From: Pseudonocardia bannensis
Lineage (GTDB): Bacteria > Actinomycetota > Actinomycetes > Mycobacteriales > Pseudonocardiaceae
NCBI RefSeq assembly: GCF_012911875.1
Contig: NZ_JAAXKZ010000040.1
Span: forward strand, 1-42,746
Length of the DNA stretch: 42,746 nucleotides
Direction: 5' to 3'
Shown here: positions 25,604-33,538 of the stretch, piece after piece
How positions within the stretch are numbered: position 1 is the first letter of the stretch
How the letters are laid out: each line of letters opens with the position of its first letter
Made by a program: the position numbers and the translations under genes
Notes under the pieces: generated by a model
The model's database searches: none
Told to the model about the DNA's origin: nothing
The model's input: only the letters and a program-made list of their open reading frames with translations

Positions 25604-26749
25604 TTGCTGCGGCTGCTCGGCGGCGGTGCGGCAGCGCTGCTGGACGGAGGCGTGGCTCCGTCCTCTGCCGCGCCCTCTGCCGCGCCCTCTGCCGCCGGTG
25701 CCGTGGCATCACCGCGCCCCTCGTCCCGGGGCAGGGGCGCCGTCCCGGTGCGTGCCGAGTTCGTCGCCTGGGTCACCGGGCAGCAGTCCCGGAACCGCAC
25801 CGGTGACCGCGCCGGCGTGTACGGCACCGACCTGGGCATCTGCTGGGCCGACGGCGTGGGTGGGGTGCTGGTCGCCTACGGCGACACGTTCGGGCGAGGT
25901 TGGTCGGGCGAGGGGGGTGCCGCCGGCCCGAGAGCCTCACACGAGGAGGCCGACTGGCGGAGCAACGTCATCGCACGGTCGGATGGTGGCATCCTGGCCG
26001 CCGGGATGCGGCTGGACTCGTGGCTGACCGACCGCCCCGGGCATGCCCGGCAGGTGATTCCCCGCGACGACCGGGCGGGAGTGCGCGAGTTCACCGTGAT
26101 CCCGACGGCGGGGATCTCGGTCGGGCGACGGAACTTCCTGGCGTACATGTCGGTCCGCGATTGGGACACGCCGGGCCGGTGGCGGACCAACTACGCCGGG
26201 ATCGCCTACTCCGACGACGTGGGGGAGACCTGGCACAAGCCCGAAGCGGCGCAGTGGTCGAACCTGCCCGACGGGTCCCAGGGCTGGCAGATGTGCGCGT
26301 TCGCCCGCGACGGCGGCTTCGTCTACATCTTCGGCACCCCCAACGGGCGGGGCGGGCCCGTCCGGCTGGCCCGCGTGCCGGAGAACGCGGTGCTGGACCT
26401 GAACGCCCACGAGCAGTGGACCGGAGCCGGCTGGACGCGGGACCAGTCCCGGGCCGCCGTGGTCATTCCGGCACCGGCCTCCGAGCTGTCGGTGATGTTC
26501 CACTGGGCGTCGGGCCAATGGCTGGCCGCGCACTACAACGAACACCTCGACGCGATCGTGGTCCACACCGCGCCGCGGGTCACCGGGCCGTGGTCTCCGC
26601 CGCACGTCGTGGCTACCGCGGCGGCCTGGCCTGCCCTCTACGGCGCGTTCTTCCACCCGGCCTCGGCCATGGCCGGCACGCCCTATTTCCTGATGAGCCA
26701 GTGGGGGCCCTACAACACGATGCTCATGCGGCTGCATCTCGGCACGTGA
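25604..26749 (+). CDS. Secreted DUF4185-like protein
   Basis: Predicted exported beta-propeller-like protein. The body resembles DUF4185 proteins: YGTDLGICWADGVGGVLVAYGDTFG, then WRSNVIARS, FLAYMSVRDW, IAYSDDVGETWHKP, FVYIFGTPNGRGGPVRLARV, and the C-terminal MSQWGPYNTMLMRL. TTG at 25604 is the first accepted start, but the frame is open upstream and reads RHIGRRRLLRLLGGGAAALL, which looks like a Tat signal peptide. A good ribosome site, GGAAGGAGG (25492-25500), precedes in-frame GTC and ATC codons at 25505-25510, so the true start may be there with a non-standard or altered start codon. Substrate unknown; relatives are often called glycoside-related, which is unproven. Confidence 0.7.
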   Translation: MLRLLGGGAAALLDGGVAPSSAAPSAAPSAAGAVASPRPSSRGRGAVPVRAEFVAWVTGQQSRNRTGDRAGVYGTDLGICWADGVGGVLVAYGDTFGRGWSGEGGAAGPRASHEEADWRSNVIARSDGGILAAGMRLDSWLTDRPGHARQVIPRDDRAGVREFTVIPTAGISVGRRNFLAYMSVRDWDTPGRWRTNYAGIAYSDDVGETWHKPEAAQWSNLPDGSQGWQMCAFARDGGFVYIFGTPNGRGGPVRLARVPENAVLDLNAHEQWTGAGWTRDQSRAAVVIPAPASELSVMFHWASGQWLAAHYNEHLDAIVVHTAPRVTGPWSPPHVVATAAAWPALYGAFFHPASAMAGTPYFLMSQWGPYNTMLMRLHLGT

Positions 26750-26784
26750 GTCGCGCTCGGCGCGCCGAGGGCACGGGCTGCGTC

Positions 26785-27115
26785 GAGGGGACCTGGAAGG
26801 TGGTCGGCAAGCTGTTCGCCCACACTGGCGGTGACGTGCCCGCGAAGGAGAGCGGCCCCCAGTAGCCCTCCTCGGCCACCTCGGCCACAGCCGCGTCTCC
26901 CGTCTGCTGCACCGAGCGGATGCGCCCGGTGGTTGCCCGTGGCGCCCGGCTCCTTGGCCGCCAGCTCGACGAACTCCGCGATGGGCATGCCGTAGCGGGT
27001 GCCTCCGACCGAGCCGAACATCCGGGCGTCCGGGTGCGACGCCTCACTGATCTTCGCTGCGTCGCCCTTCGCCTCGCCGTCGAGGAAGAGCTCCACGACA
27101 CTGGTCGTGTCAGCC
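26785..27115 (-). pseudogene. Decayed NTF2-like (lumazine-binding-type) gene with inverted 3' end
   Basis: Minus-strand remnant of a small NTF2-fold protein. From about 27111 it reads TTSVVELFLDGEAKGDAAKI, SHPDARMFGSVGGTRYGMP and FVELAAKEPGATGNHRA. A frame change near 26930 (GCGCGC reduced to GCGC) leads to IRSVQQTGDAAVAEVAEEGY and WG. The expected C-terminus does not follow. Instead the opposite strand (26788-26841) reads GTWKVVGKLFAHTGGDVP, the usual ending of this family, so the last 50-60 bases appear to be inverted in place. A 14-bp palindrome, CTCGGCGCGCCGAG, lies next to the breakpoint at about 26757-26770. Confidence 0.6.
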
Positions 27116-27453
27116 CTGCCCGCTGGTCGGCCGTTTCGCTGACGGTGCTCGGATGCGCGACATCGCAGGAGCGGTTCCGGTGCATCAGTGACCAACGGTC
27201 TTAACGGAGACGAGCCCCAGGGCGTAGCCACGGCCTGGCGCCGAGATGGCTACGGGGAGGCTGAGCACGCCTCGGTGGGGGCGCCCTCGATCACTGCTGG
27301 AGCAGAGTTCGGCAACGCCATCGAGCAGGTTCGTGGCCGCGTATGGGCCGCAGCTCGGCCGCGTACAGGCGGCAGAGGGCCGGTGACGGCCAGACGACGT
27401 CGGGGACGCTCGGACACCCTCGATCCTGCTCCAGCCGCGTTTGTCCAGGTGAG
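27116..27453. other. Intergenic stretch
   Basis: No convincing gene, domain or strong repeat between the NTF2-like remnant and the tRNA. Frames on both strands have no protein-like segments. Confidence 0.4.
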
Positions 27454-27469
27454 CGGCCCGAACGGGCCG
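27454..27469 (-). terminator. Short hairpin after the tRNA gene
   Basis: CGGCCCG-TT-CGGGCCG read on the minus strand, beginning 8 bases after the tRNA CCA end. The 7-bp stem with a 2-base loop and no T-tract is only suggestive of termination. Confidence 0.35.
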
Positions 27470-27480
27470 GTAGGTGGTGG

Positions 27481-27554
27481 TGCCCCCGGTGCGACTCGAA
27501 CGCACACTGGACGGATTTTGAGTCCGCTGCCTCTGCCGATTGGGCTACGGGGGC
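27481..27554 (-). tRNA. tRNA with CAA anticodon (Leu), short variable loop
   Basis: 74-nucleotide cloverleaf on the minus strand, with CCA encoded at 27480-27478. Acceptor stem GCCCCCG/CGGGGGC, D-stem GCC/GGC, anticodon stem GCGGA/TCCGT with loop CTCAAAA (anticodon CAA), variable loop CCAGT (5 bases), T-stem GTGCG/CGCAC with loop TTCGAGT, and discriminator A. CAA reads the UUG leucine codon. The variable loop is class I length, whereas tRNA-Leu normally has a long arm. It sits upstream of and divergent to pdtaR. Confidence 0.88.
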
Positions 27555-27658
27555 CCGGCGTGTCCCTCCCCACGAAGACGGGAGATCACACCGAGATGCC
27601 CACCTTATCCCGGTAGCCTGGACTCTTGCGTTCGACCCACCGCTGAAGGAGAAGCCCG

Positions 27659-28294
27659 GTGACCCAGCAGGTTTCCGAGGACAACCAGCACGCCAGCGAG
27701 GCCGGACCGGCCGCCGGCTGGCGAGTGCTCGTGGTCGAGGACGAGGCGTTGATCCGTCTCGACCTGACCGAGATGCTCACCGAGGAGGGCTACCAGATCG
27801 CGGGGGAGGCCGCCGACGGCGAGACCGCGGTCGCCCTGGCCCGTGAGCTGCGCCCCGACCTGGTGATCATGGACGTCAAGATGCCCAGGGTCGACGGCAT
27901 CGACGCGGCCGCCGCGATCGTCGAGGAGAAGATCGCTCCGGTCGTCATGCTCACCGCGTTCAGCCAGCGCGACCTCATCGAGCGCGCCCGCGACGCCGGG
28001 GCCATGGCGTATCTGGTCAAGCCGTTCGCCCGGCACGAACTCGTGCCCGCGATCGAGCTCGCAGTGTCCCGGTTCGCCGAGAAGCGCGCCCTCGAGGACG
28101 AGGTCGCGACGCTCACCGAGCGGCTCGAGACCCGCAAGGTCGTGGACCGGGCCAAGGGCCTGCTGATGACGCGCCAGCAGATGTCCGAGCCCGAGGCCTT
28201 CCGCTGGATCCAGCGCACCGCGATGGACCGCCGGACCACCATGAAGGCCGTCGCGGAAGCCGTCGTCGAGGGGCTGGCCGCGCCCCGCTCCTGA
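27659..28294 (+). CDS. pdtaR: ANTAR-domain response regulator (PdtaR type)
   Basis: 211 residues. The N-terminal receiver domain (22-140) has acidic residues VVEDEA, phospho-acceptor Asp72 (LVIMDVKMP), Thr/Ser in MLTAFSQ and the Lys of LVKPF. The C-terminal ANTAR RNA-binding domain (about 145-205) has ETRKVVDRAKGLLMTRQ and EAFRWIQRTAMDRRTTM. This architecture matches mycobacterial PdtaR, which is phosphorylated by PdtaS and binds RNA to control termination. No kinase gene is adjacent, as in Mycobacterium. GTG start with AAGGAGAAG 6 bases upstream. A strong hairpin follows the stop. Confidence 0.92.
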   Translation: MTQQVSEDNQHASEAGPAAGWRVLVVEDEALIRLDLTEMLTEEGYQIAGEAADGETAVALARELRPDLVIMDVKMPRVDGIDAAAAIVEEKIAPVVMLTAFSQRDLIERARDAGAMAYLVKPFARHELVPAIELAVSRFAEKRALEDEVATLTERLETRKVVDRAKGLLMTRQQMSEPEAFRWIQRTAMDRRTTMKAVAEAVVEGLAAPRS

Positions 28295-28317
28295 CCGTCA
28301 CCCCTCCCCATTCGCGT

Positions 28318-28350
28318 TACGGGCCGCGACCAATTCGGTCGCGGTCCGTA
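28318..28350 (+). terminator. Terminator hairpin after pdtaR
   Basis: 14-bp stem (TACGGGCCGCGACC with GGTCGCGGTCCGTA, one G-T pair) and loop AATTC, 23 bases after the pdtaR stop and well before livK. No long T-tract follows. Confidence 0.75.
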
Positions 28351-28411
28351 GTCGTTCTGGCGCATTCCAGCGGTTCCGGTTGCGTTCTGATAAAGAGCCC
28401 CGTTGTTGTGA

Positions 28412-28424
28412 TGACGACGCGTCA
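28412..28424. promoter_or_regulatory. Small palindrome upstream of livK
   Basis: TGACG-ACG-CGTCA about 100 bases before the livK start. TTGTTG-like and CATAAC-like elements lie around it at imperfect spacing. A regulator site is possible but not shown. Confidence 0.25.
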
Positions 28425-28524
28425 CAGGTCACATAACGTCCGCCACGCTCTCGACAGCTGCGGGGGCTCGGCGGTGTTTCGGGGTCCGTCGTGGACGGCT
28501 CGAACGGCACGGAAGGACATCAGG

Positions 28525-29757
28525 ATGAGTCGGAAGCGGACGGTCGTTGCGACTGCCGCGGTGCTCGCCGCGGCGCTCGTGCTCTCGGCGTGCGGTACGA
28601 ACCGGACCGAGGCCGGCGGCGGCACCGGGGGGCAGTGCGACACCAGCAAGGGGACACTGGTCGTCGGCATGATCGCGCCCCTCTCGGGCGGTTTGTCCGC
28701 GCTGGGCCTGGGCATGCGCAACTCGGCCCAGCTCGCGGTCGATCAGGCCAACCAGAACTGCACCGTGCCCGGCTATCGCCTCGCCTTCCAGGCCGAGGAC
28801 GACCAGGCCACCGCTCAGATCGCGGGCCAGGCCGCCACCAAGCTGTCCTCGGACCCGAACGTCGTCGGGGTCGTGGGCACCCTGAACTCCTCGACGTCGC
28901 AGTCGGTACAGCCGATCCTCTCCGGCAAGCAGATCGTGCAGATCTCGCCGGCCAACACGAACCCGACGCTGACTCTGGGCCAGGACCCCACGGGGAGCCC
29001 CGAGCGGCCCTTCCCCGGCTACTTCCGCGTGGCGACCACCGACCTCGTGCAGGGTCCGTTCGGTGCCCAGTACCTGGTCCAGAAGGCCGGCAAGAGGAAC
29101 ATCGCCGTGATCGACGACGGCAAGACCTACGGCGCGGGCCTGGCCGAGGAGTTCGCTCAGGAGGCGGCCAAGCTGGGTGCCACCGTCGTCGCCCGGGAGA
29201 AGGTCGGCGAGAAGGACACCGACTTCGCCGGCGTCATCACCCGGATCCGGCCGCTGAACCCGGACGCCGTCTACTACGGCGGCGAGTACCCGGTCGCCGG
29301 GCCGCTGTCGGCCCAGCTCGCGGCGGCCGGCCTGAACGTCCCGCTGATGGGCGGTGACGGCATCGTCGACAAGCAGTTCGTCGCACTCGGCGGGCGTCCC
29401 GGAGACTTCGCCACCAACGTCGGCGCGCCGGCCGCAAACCTGCCGAGCGCCAAGGCGTTCACCGACGCCTACGCCGCGGCGAACTTCGCGGAGCCCTTCA
29501 GCGCCTACGGCGTGCTCACCTACGACGCGACGAACGTGATCATCGAAGCGTTGGCGAGGGTCGTCGGAACCGGGACCTTCGACGACTCCCGGCGTCCCGC
29601 TCTGATCGACGCGGTCCAGCAGACGAACCTGGACGGCGCGAGCGGGAAGGTCGCCTTCGACCAGTACGGGGACACCACCAACAAGTTGCTGACGATCTAC
29701 TCGGTCCAGGGCGACGACTTCGCGCCGGTGGAGACCGGCACCTTCCAGGAGAGCTGA
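28525..29757 (+). CDS. livK: Branched-chain amino acid type ABC transporter binding lipoprotein
   Basis: 410-residue periplasmic-binding-protein fold (type I, LivJ/LivK family). The signal peptide ends in lipobox LSAC (Cys23), so it is anchored at the outer membrane face. Family segments: GTLVVGMIAPLSGGLSALG, GVVGTLNSSTSQSVQPIL, PANTNPTLTLGQ, FRVATTDLVQGPFGAQYL and YGVLTYDATNVIIEAL. The ATG at 28525 is chosen because it starts the signal peptide and has GGAAGGA upstream. It heads livKHMGF; the ligand is probably a branched-chain or related amino acid, though family members also bind amides and urea. Confidence 0.9.
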   Translation: MSRKRTVVATAAVLAAALVLSACGTNRTEAGGGTGGQCDTSKGTLVVGMIAPLSGGLSALGLGMRNSAQLAVDQANQNCTVPGYRLAFQAEDDQATAQIAGQAATKLSSDPNVVGVVGTLNSSTSQSVQPILSGKQIVQISPANTNPTLTLGQDPTGSPERPFPGYFRVATTDLVQGPFGAQYLVQKAGKRNIAVIDDGKTYGAGLAEEFAQEAAKLGATVVAREKVGEKDTDFAGVITRIRPLNPDAVYYGGEYPVAGPLSAQLAAAGLNVPLMGGDGIVDKQFVALGGRPGDFATNVGAPAANLPSAKAFTDAYAAANFAEPFSAYGVLTYDATNVIIEALARVVGTGTFDDSRRPALIDAVQQTNLDGASGKVAFDQYGDTTNKLLTIYSVQGDDFAPVETGTFQES

Positions 29758-29793
29758 GCCCCGCGCCCGAGCGGAGACTCGGGATCATGAAGA

Positions 29794-29831
29794 GTGTGAC
29801 GGGGGCGGGCGTCGACCCGCCCCCGTCGCAC
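29794..29831 (+). terminator. Attenuator-like hairpin between livK and livH
   Basis: 16-bp stem (29794-29809 with 29816-29831, one wobble pair) around loop CGTCGA, placed between the binding protein and permease genes. It would stabilise the livK mRNA end or reduce read-through, giving more binding protein than membrane components, a common arrangement. Confidence 0.65.
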
Positions 29832-29847
29832 GTCTGAAAGGCCGCCG

Positions 29848-30840
29848 ATGGGACTCCTCGAGTCGTTCTCCACGCAGTTGACCCAATGCTTCGGCAGCAC
29901 GTCGCCGCCGGTCTTCGTCTTCCTCCAGCAGATCATCAACGGGCTCGTTCTCGGCTCGCTCATCGGGCTGATCGCCCTCGGCTACACGATGGTCTACGGC
30001 ATCATCCAGCTGATCAACTTCGCCCACGGCGAGGTCTTCATGGTGGGCGCCTACGGCGGGCTGGCGACGTTCACCTACCTGCTGCCGACCTTCGCCGCCC
30101 GCGAGTGGTACATCGCGCTGCCCCTCGTCCTGCTCGGGGGCGCGCTCATCTCCGTGCTGGTCGCCGTCGCGATGGAGCGTTTCGCCTACCGGCCGCTGCG
30201 CAACGCGCCCCGGTTGGCCCCGCTGATCACCGCCCTCGGCGTCTCGGTGGCGCTGCAGGAGGCGGTGCGCGTCTTCTACCCGAATGCCACCGCCGCGTTG
30301 CCGTTCCCGAACATCTTCGTGCCGGGGAGCCTGAGCTTCAGCGTCGGCGGCGGCGACATCGCGATCAAGTACTCCGGGATCCTGCTCCTGGTGGTGTCGC
30401 TGGTGCTGGCGATCGCGCTGCAGATCTTCGTCGACGGTTCCCGGATGGGCCGGGCGATGCGCGCCACCGCTCAGGACCGCGATGTCGCCCGGCTGATGGG
30501 CATCAACCCGGACCGGGTCATCGTGCTCACGTTCGTCATCGGCGGCGCGCTCGCCGGTATCGGCGGCGTGCTCTACGGCGGCTACCTCAACAACATCAAC
30601 ATCGACATGGGCTTCCAGACCGGCATCTTCGCGTTCACCGCCGCCGTTCTGGGCGGTATCGGTAGCATTCGCGGAGCCGTCATCGGTGGCCTGCTCATCG
30701 GTTTGGTGAAGTCCCTCGGTGGCCAGTGCCTTCCTGGCGGCACCGCCTACGACTACGTCTGGATCTTCGTGGTGCTGATCGTGGTGCTGGTGTTCCGGCC
30801 GCAGGGCTTCTTCGGGGAGACCGAGAGGGTCCGCGCATGA
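29848..30840 (+). CDS. livH: Branched-chain amino acid ABC transporter permease LivH
   Basis: 330-residue permease with about eight membrane helices. Typical LivH features are GLVLGSLIGLIALGYTMVYG, INFAHGEVFMVGAYG, QDRDVARLMGINPDRVI and the coupling region GGIGSIRGAVIGGLLIGL. The final part RPQGFFGE is also usual. An N-terminal 30 residues with two cysteines is slightly longer than normal. Stop overlaps livM by ATGA. Confidence 0.92.
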   Translation: MGLLESFSTQLTQCFGSTSPPVFVFLQQIINGLVLGSLIGLIALGYTMVYGIIQLINFAHGEVFMVGAYGGLATFTYLLPTFAAREWYIALPLVLLGGALISVLVAVAMERFAYRPLRNAPRLAPLITALGVSVALQEAVRVFYPNATAALPFPNIFVPGSLSFSVGGGDIAIKYSGILLLVVSLVLAIALQIFVDGSRMGRAMRATAQDRDVARLMGINPDRVIVLTFVIGGALAGIGGVLYGGYLNNINIDMGFQTGIFAFTAAVLGGIGSIRGAVIGGLLIGLVKSLGGQCLPGGTAYDYVWIFVVLIVVLVFRPQGFFGETERVRA

Positions 30841-32624
30841 CCACGACGCCGTCCCCGGACACGACCTCGCCGGCCGAACCCCTGTCGCCGCCCCCGCCGG
30901 CCGGACGGCTTGCGGCCCTCGCGCCGCGGGTCACCCTGCTGCGGGTGGCCGGTGGGGCGCTCGCCGTGATCGGCGCACTCCTGCCGTGGGCGACCTTCGT
31001 GCTCAACGAGGGCCCGTACCCGGAGAAGTCGACGCTGCAGTTCTTCGTGGCCCCGCTGGCCGTGACCGGGTTCCGGCTACACCTCGTCGTCCTCGGCCTC
31101 GCCACGATCGTCGTCTCGCTGGTGCCCGCGGTGCCGGCCAAGGGCCGCATCGTCCGCGCCCTCGGCTGGGGCATCATCGCGATCGCCGTGCTCAACGGCG
31201 CCTACATCGCCGTCGAGGGCGGTGGGGTCGGGGCGATCACGGCAGCGGGCGGCTCGGTCGCGTTCGGCTCCCTCGTGGCCTTGGCCGGCGGCGTGCTCGC
31301 GGTGCTCGGCGCCACGGCCGCAGGCCTGGAGCCGGTGCCGACCTGGACCTGGCGGCTCCCGACCTGGGCCGAATGGCTGCTGCTGGTCGTCGTCTACATC
31401 CTGCTGCTCCTCGTGGTCGCCGCCGTGCTCACCAGCGGTGGGCAGGGCGGCGTCGTGAATCCCTACGCCGGCGCGGTCTTCCTGTCCACGCTCGGCGCCG
31501 TCGGCGGAGCGCTCGGTGCGCTGCACGCGTCCGGGCTGCTCGGGTGGGTGGGCGTGGTGTCCGAGCGGCACCGGGTGTACAGCGTGATCGTGCTGCTCGC
31601 GGTGGCGCTGGCGCTGCCGCTGACCGGGGCGGGCACGGAGTACTGGATGACGGTCGCGGCCAATATCGGCGTCTACGCGGCCACCGCGATCGGGCTCAAC
31701 ATCGTCGTCGGCCTCGCCGGCCTGCTCGACCTCGGTTACGTCGCGTTCCTCGGCATCGGCGCCTTCGTCGCGGCCAACCTGTCCGGCGCGGCGGCCTCGC
31801 AGGTCGGCATCGAACTGCCGTTCCCGGTGGTCATGGTGATCTCCGCGGTGATCGCGGGGATCTTCGGCGCGATCGTCGGCTCGCCGACGTTACGGGTGCG
31901 CGGGGACTACCTGGCCATCGTGACGCTGGCCTTCGGCGAGATCTTCGTGCGCAGCGCGCAGAACAACATCGGTGGCCTCACCGGGGGCGCCAACGCGATC
32001 CCGAACATCCCGCCGGTCAGCGTGCTCGGTACGTCGTTCGCCGACCCGATCACGGTCGGGCCGATCCAACTCCCGTCCGGGGTCCTCTACTACGTCCTGA
32101 TCGTGCTGCTGGTGGCTGCGGTCATGCTCGTGTTCGGCAACCTGAAGAACTCGCGGCTGGGCCGGGCGTGGATCGCGATCCGTGAGGACGAGGACGCGGC
32201 CCGCGCGATGGGGATCCGCACAGGTCCGATCAAGATCCTGGCGTTCCTCATCGGGGCGATGCTGGCCGGCCTCGCCGGAGCCTTCTTCGCCCACAAGACC
32301 GCGGTCGTGGCCTACGACAGCTTCCGGTTCCTGGAGTCGGTGACCCTCCTGGCGGCGGTCATCCTCGGTGGGATGGGCACCATCCCCGGGGCGGTGCTGG
32401 GCGCGTCGATCCTGTTCGTGCTGCCGGAGAAGCTGCGGGAGTTCTCCGACTACCGGCTCCTGCTGTTCGGCATCGCGCTGATCCTGATCATGCGGTTCCG
32501 GCCGCAGGGGCTGGTACCCGACCGGCACCGCCGGGCGGAGCTCGCGGCCGACGCACCCGGCGCGCCACCACCCCTACCGGCGACCGCACCGGTGCAGACG
32601 GCGGCCGCCGGAGGCGGGTCGTGA
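30837..32624 (+). CDS. livM: Branched-chain amino acid ABC transporter permease LivM, N-terminally extended
   Basis: 595 residues, far longer than usual LivM (about 330-430). The core permease runs from about residue 240: NIGVYAATAIGLNIVVGLAG, LLDLGYVAFLGIGAF, REDEDAARAMGI, GAMLAGLAGAFFAHK and GGMGTIPGAVLGA. The preceding 240 residues hold a Pro-rich start and about six extra hydrophobic helices (for example VAGGALAVIGALLPWATFVL and WLLLVVVYILLLLVVAAVL). Similar long LivM forms occur in actinobacteria; the role of the extension is unknown. Overlaps livH (ATGA) and livG (GTGA). Confidence 0.9.
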   Translation: MTTTPSPDTTSPAEPLSPPPPAGRLAALAPRVTLLRVAGGALAVIGALLPWATFVLNEGPYPEKSTLQFFVAPLAVTGFRLHLVVLGLATIVVSLVPAVPAKGRIVRALGWGIIAIAVLNGAYIAVEGGGVGAITAAGGSVAFGSLVALAGGVLAVLGATAAGLEPVPTWTWRLPTWAEWLLLVVVYILLLLVVAAVLTSGGQGGVVNPYAGAVFLSTLGAVGGALGALHASGLLGWVGVVSERHRVYSVIVLLAVALALPLTGAGTEYWMTVAANIGVYAATAIGLNIVVGLAGLLDLGYVAFLGIGAFVAANLSGAAASQVGIELPFPVVMVISAVIAGIFGAIVGSPTLRVRGDYLAIVTLAFGEIFVRSAQNNIGGLTGGANAIPNIPPVSVLGTSFADPITVGPIQLPSGVLYYVLIVLLVAAVMLVFGNLKNSRLGRAWIAIREDEDAARAMGIRTGPIKILAFLIGAMLAGLAGAFFAHKTAVVAYDSFRFLESVTLLAAVILGGMGTIPGAVLGASILFVLPEKLREFSDYRLLLFGIALILIMRFRPQGLVPDRHRRAELAADAPGAPPPLPATAPVQTAAAGGGS

Positions 32625-33538
32625 CGGCGGAGGAGCAGGCGCTGACCAGCGGAAACACAGCATCGGACGACGTTTCGGCGGCGCCGGTCGGCGAGGTCAC
32701 GGCCGCCCTCGCGGCCGCGATGGACCACACGACCGGGACCGGTACACCGATCCTCGAGGCGACCGGCGTCTCGATGGTGTTCGGTGGGCTCACCGCGTTG
32801 CGCGATGTGTCGTTCGCCCTCCACGAGGGCGAGGTCATCGGGTTGATCGGGCCGAACGGGGCCGGCAAGACGACCCTGTTCAACTGCCTGACCGGGCTCT
32901 ACGCGCCGACCAGCGGGACCGTGGCACTGCGTGGTGAGCCGCTGCCGCAGGACCCGGCGCGGGTGACCGAGGCGGGCATCGCCCGGACGTTCCAGAACAT
33001 CCGGCTCTTCCCGAGCATGACCGCGAGCGAGAACGTGCTGGTCGGACGTCACGTGCGGATGCGTCAGGGACCGCTGTCGTCGCTCCTGCACGGACCGCGC
33101 TTCCGGCGCAGCGAGGCCGAGGCCGCCGAGCGCACCGAGAAACTGCTCGCGTTCGTCGGGCTGACCAGGTTCTCCGACGAGCTCGCGCGCAACCTGCCCT
33201 ACGGCGACCAGCGCCGTCTGGAGATCGCGCGGGCGCTGGCCACCGAGCCGTCGGTGCTGCTGCTCGACGAGCCGACCGCGGGAATGAACGCCCAGGAGAC
33301 CGAGGCCACCCGGCAGCTGATCTTCGCGATCCGCGACCTGGGCGTCTCGGTGGTGGTCATCGAGCACGACACCAAGTTCATCTTCACCCTCTGCGACCGG
33401 GTGCTGGTGCTCGTGCAGGGCGAGATGCTCGTCGAGGGCACCCCCGACGAGGTCCGGGGCGATCCCCGCGTCGTGGAGGCCTACCTCGGCGCGCCGCCGG
33501 AGGAAGTCGAGGCGCAGATCCACGGGAGTGAGCGATGA
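32621..33538 (+). CDS. livG: Branched-chain amino acid ABC transporter ATPase LivG
   Basis: 305-residue ATPase. Walker A GPNGAGKTT, the LivG-typical GIARTFQNIRLFPSMTASENV, the signature LPYGDQRRLEIARAL, Walker B VLLLDEPTAGM and H-loop VVIEHD are all present. About 38 extra N-terminal residues precede ILEATGVSMVFGG; a start further in cannot be excluded, but the GTG that overlaps livM by 4 bases fits the operon pattern. Confidence 0.93.
   Translation: MTAEEQALTSGNTASDDVSAAPVGEVTAALAAAMDHTTGTGTPILEATGVSMVFGGLTALRDVSFALHEGEVIGLIGPNGAGKTTLFNCLTGLYAPTSGTVALRGEPLPQDPARVTEAGIARTFQNIRLFPSMTASENVLVGRHVRMRQGPLSSLLHGPRFRRSEAEAAERTEKLLAFVGLTRFSDELARNLPYGDQRRLEIARALATEPSVLLLDEPTAGMNAQETEATRQLIFAIRDLGVSVVVIEHDTKFIFTLCDRVLVLVQGEMLVEGTPDEVRGDPRVVEAYLGAPPEEVEAQIHGSER

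Noticed and set aside
28295..28524. Riboswitch upstream of livK
   Set aside because: The only strong structure is a terminator-like stem belonging to pdtaR; no conserved aptamer motif recognised.
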